The position numbers and the translations under genes were made by a program. DNA of 64,000 nucleotides from Drosophila miranda (lineage: Eukaryota; Arthropoda; Insecta; Diptera; Drosophilidae): assembly GCF_003369915.1 (NCBI RefSeq), contig NW_022881603.1:13799593-13863592 (forward strand), given 5' to 3'. The notes under the pieces are model-generated. The model saw only the letters and a list, made by a program, of their open reading frames with translations, did no database searches and had not been told where the DNA came from. Of the stretch, positions 22,701 through 31,143 are shown one piece after another (within the stretch, counting starts at the first letter, position 1; each line of letters starts with the position of its first letter).

Positions 22701-24337
22701 TTGGTATTCAAACCAGCCTCCACACAATTCTCGACTTCCCAAAACATACGAAGAGTTTTATCCAACCTTGCTTCCATCTCAGCTATCGAATCTGGACAAT
22801 TGTGCGTAGCCAAAAGCGCCGAGCTTGATGCCTTCTGTCCACCGCCAGATACGATCCACCCAAGCCGGGTCTTCTGCAGAAGAGGCAGTCCATCGGTGAG
22901 TTTGATTTGCCCTACGCAGAGGAGATCATAAAAAACGCTCGCACCAATGAGAAGATCAACCCGTTGAGGATTGAAAAATGCAGGATCAGCGAGCTGAATG
23001 TTAGATGGAATACGCCAATCGGATACATTTACTTTCATACTTGGTTGAGAATCGGTAATCGTGGGGGCGATGAGAGCAGTAAGTGTAGTTGTGTAAGCAG
23101 AGGTGCGAGAATGCATACAAATGCTTATGGTGGATCCCTCAGTAGAAACGCTGGTATCGCCTAGCCCAGACACAAGTGCAGACGATTGAGTTCTCCTAAG
23201 CTGAAGCTGCTGGGCGACCCTGGATGTGACGAGATGCAGCTGCGATCCTGAATCTAAGATGGCACGACAAGGAACTAAAACGCCAGACCAATTCTTTACG
23301 AGAACCACGGCTGTAGCCAGAAGCACGACATCAGAGTGAAGACCTTGGGCAGCAAGAGAGGTAGACGAAGGTAGAGACGAGCTGCTAGCAGAATTTTGAG
23401 CAACGGAAAGAGTGTCCGGTTGAACGGCCAGATCGGGAGGAGTAATACCTGGGCAGCCTTGTGTTGTGGGCTGTATACTATCGAAGTGCAACAAACTATG
23501 ATACCTACCGCCGCATACTCGACATTTTCCACTATTGCATGCGCGGGTCCGGTGCCCCGGCTTTAGGCAATTGAAGCATAGGGAAAGCTTCTTCACTTCT
23601 TTGTGGCGCAGCAACGGTGAGAGATTTCCGAATATCTTGCACGAGTATATTCCATGGCCCGCTGAGTGGCAAAAGACGCATACAGACGGGTCGGCGGAAG
23701 AGTTGGAAGCTACAAACGTTTTTTTAACCTGCGTATAGGAATGGTTTTTTCCCACCTGATCGCTACTAGCGTGTGTCGCTGTAGCATATTCCAACCGCTC
23801 GATTTTCTGGCAGCGTTGCTGCAAGAATTCGAAGAATTCCTCTGCGGTAGGTATAGCATCCGACGATGTGTGCTCCTCCCATTTGGTTTGCGTCTTCGAA
23901 TCCAACTTCTGCAGCAGCATGTTGATGACCATGAATCCTGAAATCTCCTCAGCAGTTCCCAATGTCTGCAACGCTCGCATTTGTAAATTGACTGCATCCG
24001 AAAACTCCCGAAGCCTTTTAGCAGAAGGCGAGTCTACCCTCTTTAGCCCAAGAATCTTCTTGATGTGTGCCTGGAAAACAAGTCTTTTGTTATTAAAGCG
24101 TTTATTAAGTATATCCAGAGCCGCACGATAATTGGCACTGGAGAGCTCTAACGATCGAACCGAATCCAAAGCCGCATCAGCGAGGCAAGAGCGAAGGTGC
24201 TGGAATTTCTCGATGTCACTGAGATCCGCATCCGCTTCAATCACCGATTTGAACATTGCCATAAAATCCGAGAACTCGACGTATCCACCAGAAAATTTAG
24301 GCACCTTCAGCTCAGGAAGTCGCTGCTTGTGAGCCAT
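19733..24337 (-). CDS. BEL-A gag-pol polyprotein (1534 codons, lacks the extreme ends)
   Basis: In order: gag core of the DUF1759 type (~residues 10-165); zinc knuckles CFNCLKPGHRTRAC and CRVCGGRYHSLLH (~253-285); aspartic protease with AILDSGSQLHLV (~358); reverse transcriptase with LRVVFDGSA (~650) and YVDDLISGG (~773); an RNase H region; an integrase HHCC-type finger (HAGP...CVRCF, ~1245-1275). The integrase catalytic residues are D (VDYCGPF, ~1313), D (SDNATNF, ~1378) and E (GGLWEAAVK, ~1430). The frame ends at TAA 19733, where the BEL-B copy reads on. After that codon the same frame continues to about 19500 with the usual integrase tail (NLPPMRWPLARV...), so TAA is an in-frame nonsense change. 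With the gag frameshift this makes two lesions in an otherwise complete element. Confidence 0.9.
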   Translation of the reverse strand: MAHKQRLPELKVPKFSGGYVEFSDFMAMFKSVIEADADLSDIEKFQHLRSCLADAALDSVRSLELSSANYRAALDILNKRFNNKRLVFQAHIKKILGLKRVDSPSAKRLREFSDAVNLQMRALQTLGTAEEISGFMVINMLLQKLDSKTQTKWEEHTSSDAIPTAEEFFEFLQQRCQKIERLEYATATHASSDQVGKNHSYTQVKKTFVASNSSADPSVCVFCHSAGHGIYSCKIFGNLSPLLRHKEVKKLSLCFNCLKPGHRTRACNSGKCRVCGGRYHSLLHFDSIQPTTQGCPGITPPDLAVQPDTLSVAQNSASSSSLPSSTSLAAQGLHSDVVLLATAVVLVKNWSGVLVPCRAILDSGSQLHLVTSRVAQQLQLRRTQSSALVSGLGDTSVSTEGSTISICMHSRTSAYTTTLTALIAPTITDSQPSMKVNVSDWRIPSNIQLADPAFFNPQRVDLLIGASVFYDLLCVGQIKLTDGLPLLQKTRLGWIVSGGGQKASSSALLATHNCPDSIAEMEARLDKTLRMFWEVENCVEAGLNTKEEDDCEAHFVSHLSRLPSGEYAVRLPLNNNTDRLGESYAQAYRRFISLERKLERNPTLKERYSAFMREYIDLHHMHQVNPDSRSLCKYFLPHHCVLKEDSTTTKLRVVFDGSAATSTGYSLNYVMMTGPVIQPALFNILIRFRTYPVALTGDICKMYRCVRVSPPENLYQCILWRDSIESEVQVYTLDTVTYGTRAASFLAVRAMHQLAIDEGESYPLGSAALRQEFYVDDLISGGNSVAQVMDKMHQTSALLSRGNFRLRKWCSSHQEVLEGTPEDDIEKFLKFNDGSDIAKTLGLAWDPASDQLLFALSALDTNSKPSKRSVLSTIARFYDPLGLINPVIVRCKIFLQQLWRENLDWDESLPSALHSTWMDLRNSLASISRISFPRLVLRSSVATEVHEFYDASLEAYGACVYVVSREAQSLSHVLCSKSRVAPLKTISIPKLELSGAHLLAKIMQNVKDMEIFTGRFYCWSDSSTALSWIRDEPAKFQVFVANRVASIQELTAAMEWRYVPTSLNPADILSRGSLPNHLIQSELWFHGPSFLLGSKDKWPVSPSNNIATLELRKRGLLITSPHADLTSGCKFANLFFRMQRTFAYMHKFIHRLRHPGLTVSDIWQGTHLLIRHIQLANLWMDIKEIRRNGQVMKSSSISSLNPFIDHSGLLRVGGRLGNSSLGFDAQHPLILPKGHSITFALIRYYHERNLHAGPRALLSKIRLEYWPIGGVKAVSRIVSRCVRCFRTRPRMVEHIMGDLPKERLEGSRAFEVTGVDYCGPFFYRSEIRTRPPIKSYISVFICFTSKAIHMELVKDLTTASFLGALKRFTSTRGRPSQIWSDNATNFVGAKNELLELKKLCLSEPHMKEVHDSCLADSIDWRFIPPRSPHFGGLWEAAVKTAKYHLYRSVGPSVLSFDELRTLICQITAIVNSRPLLSLSENPDDLDVLTPAHLPDLTKLNYNRLDGWQRVTQLQQIFWSRWREEYLTLLQERAK

Positions 24338-24680
24338 GATGATGGTACTATGTCCGGAATGGCTTGCAAGAGTCGTAGAATGCTTTCAACGTTATGAAAA
24401 GAGTATCGAAGATTTTGCGCAGCTCACTCCCAATCTCGTTTTGATCGAGAGCCTCCAACTCATTATGGGCCTTATTAAATTCCTCTCGAATTTCTGCCAA
24501 CATATCAAGGCGCACCTCGACTTCCGCGGCGGTCAGCTTATCGATTTTATTCCCCGCGAAGGATTCGCCAAGCCTGTGCAATCGATCATATAATGACTGA
24601 CTTTTACGTTTATACAGATTCAGTCTGGAATCAGCCACCACAATATTTCCGCCCGCGCCTGTTTTCGGATCGTTGTCCAT
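24337..24680 (-). pseudogene. BEL-A gag N-terminus, separated by a frameshift
   Basis: Starts MDNDPKTGAGG at ATG 24680 and encodes an acidic, helical region (RLNLYKRKSQSLYDRLHRL onward). It runs into TAG at 24348. The main frame begins 10 nt later in the next frame. The related BEL-B gag is continuous here, so a single one-base indel near 24350 has split the gag. The upstream ATG at 24770 is less likely, because the segment before MDNDP shows no similarity to BEL-B gag. Confidence 0.75.
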
Positions 24681-24997
24681 GTTAACCGTTGTGCAATTCG
24701 ACACAACAACGGAAAATGAAATACCGCTTAAGCGACGATGTATAGACGCGAGAGCGAGAATGCAAGACACGAAAAGTCAAGAACCGCGGCTGCAGCTGCG
24801 CAGAGAATGAGAGATTCTACGCTTAAAGGACCGGAATTTGTCTATAGATATTGCAGCCGCACTCTCACTGAATTTGCAATTTAAACTGTTTTTCAACGTG
24901 CACCCAAATGTATTTGTTGGTAGTTAAACTACCCAACAACAAAATATTGTATAAATAATAAGTGTTTTAACGGAACGCGATTAAGCAATGGTTTTAT

Positions 24998-25015
24998 ATC
25001 ACGTCGGGGTCACCA
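24998..25015 (-). promoter_or_regulatory. BEL-A primer binding site, tRNA-Trp type
   Basis: Directly inside the 5' LTR the minus strand reads TGGTGACCCCGACGTGAT. This is complementary to the 3' end of tRNA-Trp and is the same primer sequence known from avian retroviruses. BEL-B has the same site at 44930-44947. Confidence 0.75.
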
Positions 25016-25016
25016 A

Positions 25017-25411
25017 TGTTTGAGATGCCAAGCTTTTTTGGCACCTATGTGTTTCAAAAATGAAAAGAGATTTCGGGTTAAACCTTATAATTCGTATTTA
25101 ATCTTGGTGGCTTAGCGGAAGCCGATTACTTGCTATTGTCAGATAAACCTTATGCGAGATCGATATGCAACCAATGCGCAGAGGGGTTAGCATAGAACTA
25201 AACTATAGACGACGGCGTTAGATCAAAGTGATTGCCGAAGTGGCGGCAGCAGATCAAAGTAGTTGCCGAAGTGGCGGCGGCAGAGAGCCCCTTTAGCGGG
25301 AGAGCGCAGCAGCTCTGCAGAACGTCAAAGTTTTACAACATAGGCGGCTCTCTCTGCTCATACAATAATAATGTTAAAGTTACGGTTATTCTTCAGCGGC
25401 TGGCCCGAACA
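25017..25411 (-). repeat. BEL-A 5' LTR
   Basis: Matches the 3' LTR apart from about seven substitutions. It has the same internal ~31-bp direct duplication. Confidence 0.9.
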
Positions 25412-26250
25412 ATGATTTTACTGATATATTAATATTTAAATTTTATGCAGCCATTAATAATTTTTCTTCAACATTTTTAGTTATATTAAAATGTTCTTTT
25501 ACATAATATATAAAGATTACTTCTAATTCTGTGGTATTTTTTTTATATGCTTTTTATAATTTTGTTGTTGTCGGGACATAAGGGTTAAGAATATATCAAA
25601 AAATTCGTCCGTGAACAACCTTCATCATCAACAAGCAAGCATGCACTGAAGATAAGGGACAACACGAACGAACTTCGGCTCCCGACGAGACCTCCTTATA
25701 TAATTGCATTATGCTTTGGTCAAGCGCTCACAGCAAAAGTGTCTTTAGATGAGCAGAACCAAAAAAGTGTCTGAGTAAAGTGTTTTTAGTTTTTTTTTCG
25801 TGTATATGTTTATTTATTCATGTTTTCCGCATCTTTTGGGCTATTGTATTGTAATATGTATATTTATTTGCAAAATTGGCAAACGAACATTTTCGTTTTG
25901 CTTTTCACGATTCATTTTAAGCTCCAATAGTCAAACCGTATAGAATTCACAACAATTGATAGTTGCCTAAGCATCACACGTACAAGCATGCATACATACG
26001 CAAAAGACACTTTGTTCGTTCACTCGCGACAAGATGCTCAGTGAAAAACAGGAACAAAAGAGAAGTGAAAAAATCGGTCTTTGCTTGAGCGAAGAGCGAG
26101 TTGAGCAAAAACAGATTTGATCGGGTCTTTTCAGTCCATTTTCTCAATGTGTCCGTCAATGAGAGGTTTTTATCAGACACGCCGAAAGTGTCAACAGTTA
26201 TTTGCGAGCTATGGTCATCAGTTAATAATTTATATTATTCTTTCAATCAC

Positions 26251-26980
26251 TTGGCAATGGTGGTCTGTTGACCGAGCACCCGGGGAGTAAACTCCTTGGA
26301 GTGATGCAGCTTGATCCAATCGCTAACCGTGTTGCGTGTCTTCATTTGATTCTTTTGCAGTTCAACAAAGGCCTTGGTTGCATTCGCATCAAGATCGCCC
26401 AGCAGATGGTACAGTTTCTTCATGCGCTCCTCGGGCGCCAGTTTGTAGGGAACCAATGAGGTGATAAGCAAACGCTCTACTAGCAGGCGATCCTCCAGAC
26501 CCACCTTGTAGTAGCCGTGCAGTATCTTGTTCTTGATCCAGTCCACTCTCTGCTTGGCATCAGCACTCAAGTCATTTGGTTCGCAGATGGCCACTTTGTA
26601 GATGTAGGCCAGGCCATTCATGGCGTCTCGTCGAATCTTGTATTTTTTGTCCAGCGTCCGCTCGCGCACAATCTCGAGTAGTTCGGGCGCCTCTATTACT
26701 ACGCTGAATTCCCTCTTGGCCGTCGCCACAATGGCCATGACCACTTCGTGGCGCACATTTTCGTCCAAATCGTGATTACGCAGGCGCAACTTTTCCGTTA
26801 TATCAGGTTCCAGATGTGGGTGATTTAGAAGAAAATGCATGGACGATTGTACGCACTTGACACGCACTGCCTCCGAGATATCGCAGAAGCGGCCCAAGAA
26901 GGTGCGTAACAGGTTTTGATATTTCTGCGACAGCTGCGAGTCCTTCTCGGAGAACATGCGCGACAGCAACGTGGTGGCTT
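26251..26980 (-). pseudogene. pds5: PDS5 exon 5
   Basis: The longest exon. It holds HEAT-like helices from ATTLLSRMF to GQQTTIA and ends at GCCAA|GTGATT, phase 2. A reading-through stop at 26247 is only the intron. An in-frame ATG at ~27008 lies in the preceding intron and is not the start. Confidence 0.85.
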
Positions 26981-27052
26981 CTGTTGGGTCAGGAATAAGG
27001 TTATCCACATGTGTAGACGAGTATATTAAGAGTGCATCGTGACATCACTTAC

Positions 27053-27221
27053 TCAGCCTTTCTGCATCATCAGTGGACAGTAGTTTGTTCTCCAATTGGG
27101 GCAGCACGGAGTACAGAAGATCGGGATTGATGCGATTAAGCTCATAGATGATATCATAGATTTTGTTTGTAATAGACAGTTTGTTGTTCGGCTTATCCAT
27201 GACCAATGCACGGTTAAAGAA
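27053..27221 (-). pseudogene. pds5: PDS5 exon 4
   Basis: Begins FFNRALVMDKP after CCTAG and ends ...STDDAERL with phase-1 donor GTAAGT. Confidence 0.8.
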
Positions 27222-27300
27222 CTAGGAGGGCATGAAGAAATAGAGCTTCTTCAGTTGGTATATAAACTGAACATCACTATTCATTCATACCATTTTGATT

Positions 27301-27498
27301 GGGGACTCCAATGCGTCACCGGTCTTGGCGAGCAGTTGATCGGTTATATGTGCAGCACATCTGTTGCTTGATTTATTTGGTTTCACTATGTTAATCAGTA
27401 AGAGGTCCAGAAGATCCACGGACAAATTGTCAGCCTCGGTTATCAGGGCACTTAGCACGTCCAGGAAAAAGTTTGTGATCTTGGCACTGTGCTGATCG
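27301..27498 (-). pseudogene. pds5: PDS5 exon 3
   Basis: 66 codons including FFLDVLSALITEADNL and ending in SPIKM before a GTATGA donor. The acceptor is TTGCAG. Confidence 0.8.
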
Positions 27499-27558
27499 CT
27501 GCAAGGAAATGGTAGTCAAATTAATTGCTTGGTTATAAACCAATCGCCTGAGACTCAC

Positions 27559-27918
27559 TTCACAATTTTAAAAATGGTACTAAACAGGTCGTGGAAGATT
27601 TCCTGGCAGTCCTCGAGCTCGAAGCACATGTTGAAAGACTTGACAAAGGCTAAGTTCTCCAATAGATAAAAGTAACGCTTGAAGGACGGATCGCGGGGAT
27701 CCTTTAGACCGTGCAATTGTTTGATAAAAAACTTGAAAATGCTTTTGATTTGATCTTGCTCTTTGTAGGGGGCCTCAGGCGCATATACGCGCATTACATC
27801 CGCTATGCAGCACGCTATCAGCAGTTGGACATCGCGGGATGTATGCTGCATAAAGAAGTCGTCCAGCAGGTGGAGTGCCAATGGTATATATTGTTGATAG
27901 AGATTGTCATCCTGGTCC
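27559..27918 (-). pseudogene. pds5: PDS5 exon 2, downstream part
   Basis: Resumes inside the duplicated 15 bases and encodes DQDDNLYQQYIPLALHLLDD through FKIV. It ends at a GTGAGT donor, phase 2. Confidence 0.85.
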
Positions 27919-29223
27919 GCTGGCACTGACCACTCAGATGATCTTACTAAACCGGGGTAGTGATCCCACCTTTATCATTAAAAACCGCAAGGAGGTCCTG
28001 GACCTCACGCTTGCCTCTCATGAGATACAGCGTAACATTGTATCCTGGAGGGTCCTGGAAGAGCACTCCTTCTCGGACCACAGGTACGTGGAAACTGTCT
28101 TCTCCTTCTCAGTACCGAAGCCAGTCCGATTCCGGAACATCAGGCGGACAAACTGGACTCGGTACTCTGATTACCTCTGTCGTGTTCTCCCTGAGCCCCC
28201 ATCTGAGGAGGAGTTCTCCACGGAGGCCACGACTCGTCTTCTTAAGATCTTTACCGACGCCTGCAATAAGGCGCTCGACAAAGCATGCCCCTCTGGCAAG
28301 AACAGAGGCCGGAAGAAACCTGAATGGTGGAATCCGAAACTGGGTGAACTCCGGAAAGCCTCCCGGAGACTCTTCAATAAAGCTAAGGCTGAAAACGTTG
28401 AGCAAAACTGGGCCGAATACAAGGCCAGTCTGTCAACCTACAACAAAGAACTTAGAAAAGCCAAACGCGCCTCCTGGCGTAAGTTCTGCAGCGAAATCGA
28501 GAGTAACTCAGAAGCCTCACGCTTGCGCAGAGTTCTCTCGAAGACAACACCTACCCTGGGCTACTTGAAGAACACCGACCAGTCGTGGACTACGTCCAGC
28601 GAGGAGTCGCTAAATCTTCTCCTAAATACCCACTTCCCTGGCTGCGATGAAAACAGACCCAACTACTTCGCGCCTCCTTCTGTCGCCTCAAATGCCATCT
28701 TGAGACTGCTAAGCCAGGACGGCTAAGGGCCAGACGGCATTTTCCCTGCCCAACTGATTCACGCGGGACATAAAGCCATTAACTGGCTCAAAATAATTTA
28801 CGAGGGAATCTTCTCCCACGGGTGCATTCCTGACACCTGGCTTCAGACCAAAGTCGTATTCATACCCAAGGCAGGCAAGCCCTCGCACACTGCCCCAAAA
28901 GATTTCAGACCCATAAGTCTATCGTCTTTTCTTCTAAAGGCGATGGAGCGGCTCCTGGGGCTGCATCTAACGGCGGGCATTCCGTCCAGTCTGATCTCAG
29001 ACTCCCAGCATGCCTATCGGAAGGGAAGATCCACCGAAACGGCCCTACACTCGATCACATCGATCATCGAAGCATCCCTTAATTTTAAGGAGTACACCCT
29101 AGTAGCCTTCCTCGACATAGAAGGCGCCTTTAACAACATCCTTCCGACCGCCATCACGGGCGCACTGACGGATCTGGGCGTTGACTCCAGGACGGTGAGC
29201 CTGATCGATCAGATGCTACAATG
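27919..29223 (+). pseudogene. LINE-A endonuclease end and reverse transcriptase, broken
   Basis: The open frame encodes the last part of the endonuclease (FSDHRYVETVF) and an inter-domain linker. It is stopped by TAA at 28724-28726 within the conserved GPDGIFPAQ motif. The same frame then continues with RT motifs (FIPKAGKP, RPISLSSF, FLDIEGAFNN). At about 29212 the catalytic A(D)D region is lost: RT motif before it is followed directly by MHDDVAIAF, so ~60 codons around the active site are deleted. Confidence 0.8.
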
Positions 29224-29690
29224 CATGACGATGTTGCCATAGCATTCTCCGGAAAATTTCCGCAGACATTGTGTGAGTGCATGACAAGTACTCTCACGAA
29301 AATGTCGAAATGGACAGACAAATGCGGGTTAGGCGTCAACCCGTCTAAAACGGAACTGGTGCTTTTCACTAGGAAGTACAAAGTTCCGGTACTGATTCCC
29401 CCAAGACTATGTGGGGAAACGCTAGTCTTCAGCAACAACGCCAAGTATCTTGGCCTAATCCTCGATAGAAAGCTCGATTGGAAATTGAGCATAGAGGATA
29501 GAGTAAAGAAGGCCACAGTGGCCCTCTATACTTGCAGGAAAGCCATCGGACTAAAATGGGGAATGACCCCCTATATAGTTCGGTGGCTCCACACCGCCAT
29601 CATACGACCAATCATGCTCTATAGAGTGGTGGTATGGTGGCCAGCATTGGACAGAAGGACGCATGGCAGAGCTATGCATAACTGGCGGGC
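29224..29690 (+). pseudogene. LINE-A RT thumb region after the deletion
   Basis: Continues from DDVAIAFSGKFPQ through KTELVLFTRKYKVP to RWLHTAIIRPIMLYRVVVWW. It then frameshifts near 29680 relative to the RNase H frame. It is the C-terminal part of the RT domain. Confidence 0.75.
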
Positions 29691-30814
29691 TACGCACTAC
29701 TCCAGGGGAAGCCCTGGATACTGTGCTGGACCTCCTCCCTGTGGATCTCATGGGAAAGAAGGTGGCAACACTTTCCGCCCTCAGAATGAGAGAAGCCAGA
29801 CTGTGGAAAGCATCCGCGGTTGGGCACTCGGGAATCCTGATGAGACTCCCGCAATTACCAGAGAGGACAGATTACTGTATCCCCAGTGATCACCTCTCGA
29901 CGCCCTTCCAGGTATCAATCCCATCTAGGGAGGACTGGGAGATGGGCGAACCAGGACCTGCAAATGCGGTCCACTTCTACACTGATGGCTCAAAGCTAGA
30001 CGGCCGCGTGGGAGGCGGAGTCTACTGCAGCGAACTGAACATCAGTCATTGCTTCAGGCTCCCGGATCACTGTAGTGTGTTCCAAGCGGAGGTTGTAGCC
30101 ATCAAGGAGGCCATTTCGATCGTCTCCAAATTACTTCTAGATACGCACTTAGTGTGCGTCTTCTCGGACAGCCAAGCAGCTATCAAGGCTCTAGGCTCAA
30201 TATCGTCGAACTCAGCGACTGTAAATGACTGCCGCAGGTCTCTGCACGAGATCGCAGAGCAGTTAGATCTCTTCCTTATATGGGTCCCCGGCCACAGGGA
30301 CATCGAGGGGAATGACGCCGCCGACGAGCTAGCCAGGCAGGGTACTACGATTCCTCTCCTATCGGAGAGGGAGGAAGTAACGATGCCCTTGGCTACGTGC
30401 AGGCTCCTAACGCACGAATTGTTCGAGCAAAATGCCAATAGGAGATGGCAGCAAACCGTTTCCTGTAAAGTCTCAAGATTGATATGGCCATATCGATCGA
30501 AGAAGCGCTCAGCAGAGCTGTATAAACTCAGCAGAGCACAGTGCTCTGCAGTTACTAGAGCCATTACGGGACACTGGCAGATCGGCACTCACGCCTCTAG
30601 ACTGTCAATCCCTCATAACGACTTCTGCAGGAGTTGTCGCGACGATGAGGAGGAGGAATCGGTCCCCCACTTCTTCTGCCACTGCCCAGCCCTTGGAAAT
30701 CGTCGTCTTCGTATTCTCGGGGCCGCTTTCCTCACGGACATTTCGGACCTGTCCGTAATCAAACCAGGGACCTTGTCCAAATACATCCAAGCCACCGGAT
30801 GGGACTGCCCTTAA
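29663..30814 (+). CDS. LINE-A RNase H and C-terminal domain, intact frame
   Basis: The frame opens in the RT tail and then gives RNase H motifs with the four catalytic residues in place: HFYTDGSKLDG (D), FQAEVVAIKEA (E), FSDSQAAIKAL (D) and VPGHRDIEGNDAADELA (D). It ends with a cysteine/histidine motif (FCRSCRDDEEE...HFFCHCPAL) typical for this LINE group, then a stop at 30812-30814. The ATG at 29663 is just the first in the frame; this is a fragment of ORF2. Confidence 0.85.
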   Translation: MAELCITGGLRTTPGEALDTVLDLLPVDLMGKKVATLSALRMREARLWKASAVGHSGILMRLPQLPERTDYCIPSDHLSTPFQVSIPSREDWEMGEPGPANAVHFYTDGSKLDGRVGGGVYCSELNISHCFRLPDHCSVFQAEVVAIKEAISIVSKLLLDTHLVCVFSDSQAAIKALGSISSNSATVNDCRRSLHEIAEQLDLFLIWVPGHRDIEGNDAADELARQGTTIPLLSEREEVTMPLATCRLLTHELFEQNANRRWQQTVSCKVSRLIWPYRSKKRSAELYKLSRAQCSAVTRAITGHWQIGTHASRLSIPHNDFCRSCRDDEEEESVPHFFCHCPALGNRRLRILGAAFLTDISDLSVIKPGTLSKYIQATGWDCP

Positions 30815-30962
30815 CCTGCAGTAGTATGCTCTCACGGTTCGGGCAATGCGAAGGGGCACATGCCCATGCGGCAACACAACGGACCTTTTATAGGTCCAAG
30901 TGAGCTTGGGGCGGGAGGCTCTTATCCCCCCCTCCCGGCTGCCGCTTTAACCTAACCTAACC

Positions 30963-31003
30963 TTGTCATCCTGGTCCATGGTCTGCAGGACATTGGCGAG
31001 TGT
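30963..31003 (-). pseudogene. pds5: PDS5 exon 2, upstream part
   Basis: Follows an acceptor at 31004-31005 and encodes TLANVLQTMDQDD. It then runs into the LINE. The last 15 bases are the target-site duplication repeated at 27904-27918. Confidence 0.8.
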
Positions 31004-31062
31004 CTGTCAATGAGGATAATGTGACTTTCATTCGTTGTTAATTGATTTCCAGTAAAACTTAC

Positions 31063-31143
31063 CTTAAGGCGGCGTATGAGCTCGTCTGTGCCCAGGTCTT
31101 CCACCAATGGCCGACAGCCGTTCGGATAAACAATGTCCGTCAT
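31063..31143 (-). pseudogene. pds5: PDS5 exon 1 (coding part)
   Basis: 27 codons from ATG at 31143 to LIRRLK, followed by a GTAAGT donor. The phase is 0. Confidence 0.8.

Larger units (their letters stand above)
19105..25411 (-). mobile_element. BEL/Pao LTR retrotransposon A, near full length
   Basis: Two LTRs of ~395 bp (19105-19498, 25017-25411), both TGTTTGAGATGCC...GGCCCGAACA, flank a 5.5-kb internal region with one long gag-pol frame on the minus strand. ATGAT flanks both sides (19100-19104 and 25412-25416), the 5-bp duplication usual for BEL/Pao. I count about seven substitutions between the LTRs, roughly 2%, so the insertion is fairly young. It is inserted inside the P-like element. 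Confidence 0.92.
18940..25713. mobile_element. P-superfamily inverted-repeat element, nested in the outer element
   Basis: The left end starts CATGATGCAATTATACAAGG and the right end, on the minus strand, starts CATAATGCAATTATATAAGG. Both continue GTGGTCTCGTCG or GAGGTCTCGTCG. The 31-base ends differ from each other at three positions. The left end differs from the known Drosophila P-element inverted repeat at about five of 31 bases. CTTTGGTC flanks both sides (18932-18939 and 25714-25721), the 8-bp duplication typical of P. Without the BEL insert the element is ~460 bp and has no transposase, so it would depend on a transposase from elsewhere. Confidence 0.8.
18741..26213. mobile_element. Outer inverted-repeat DNA transposon with 8-bp target duplication
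   Basis: Both ends begin CATAGCTCGCAAA in inverted orientation (18741 on plus, 26213 on minus). They stay similar for ~35 bases, with GGTCAACACTTT against TGTTGACACTTT. GTCATCAG flanks both sides (18733-18740 and 26214-26221). With the inner elements removed it is ~690 bp and has no coding frame, so it is non-autonomous. Several GACACTTT and CACTGAGCA motifs recur. The 8-bp duplication fits P or hAT superfamilies; the CAT terminus favours P-like, but this is unresolved. It sits in intron 5 of PDS5. Confidence 0.75.
27919..30962 (+). mobile_element. 5'-truncated LINE with RNase H (LOA/I-like), inserted in PDS5 exon 2
   Basis: Begins inside the endonuclease domain and ends in a short tandem tail (TTTAACCTAACCTAACC). 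It is bounded by a 15-bp duplication TTGTCATCCTGGTCC (27904-27918 and 30963-30977). A duplication of this length, 5' truncation and a simple-repeat tail are hallmarks of target-primed LINE insertion. RNase H downstream of RT places it in the I/LOA group; the FLDIEGAFNN motif suggests LOA, the clade of Bilbo and TRIM. The clade call is by motif only. Confidence 0.88.
18611..31143 (-). pseudogene. pds5: PDS5 cohesin regulator gene, 5' exons only, interrupted by transposons
   Basis: PDS5 is a HEAT-repeat protein that binds cohesin and controls sister-chromatid cohesion. Six exons can be traced: 31063-31143, 30963-31003 joined to 27559-27918, 27301-27498, 27053-27221, 26251-26980, and 18611-18704. 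All junctions have GT/AG signals and the frame carries through. Recognisable stretches are MTDIVYPNGCRPL at the start, RDVQLLIACCIADVMRVYAP in exon 2, LLSRMFSEKDSQLSQKY in exon 5 and LLPDPLKASEYLTQF in exon 6. That gives roughly 550 codons, about half of a usual PDS5 (~1200 aa). Exon 2 is split by a LINE, intron 5 is swollen by nested elements, and exon 6 is cut by the gag-only array. The rest is not in this window. Apart from the insertions no stop or frameshift is seen, so inactivation looks recent. Confidence 0.85.
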
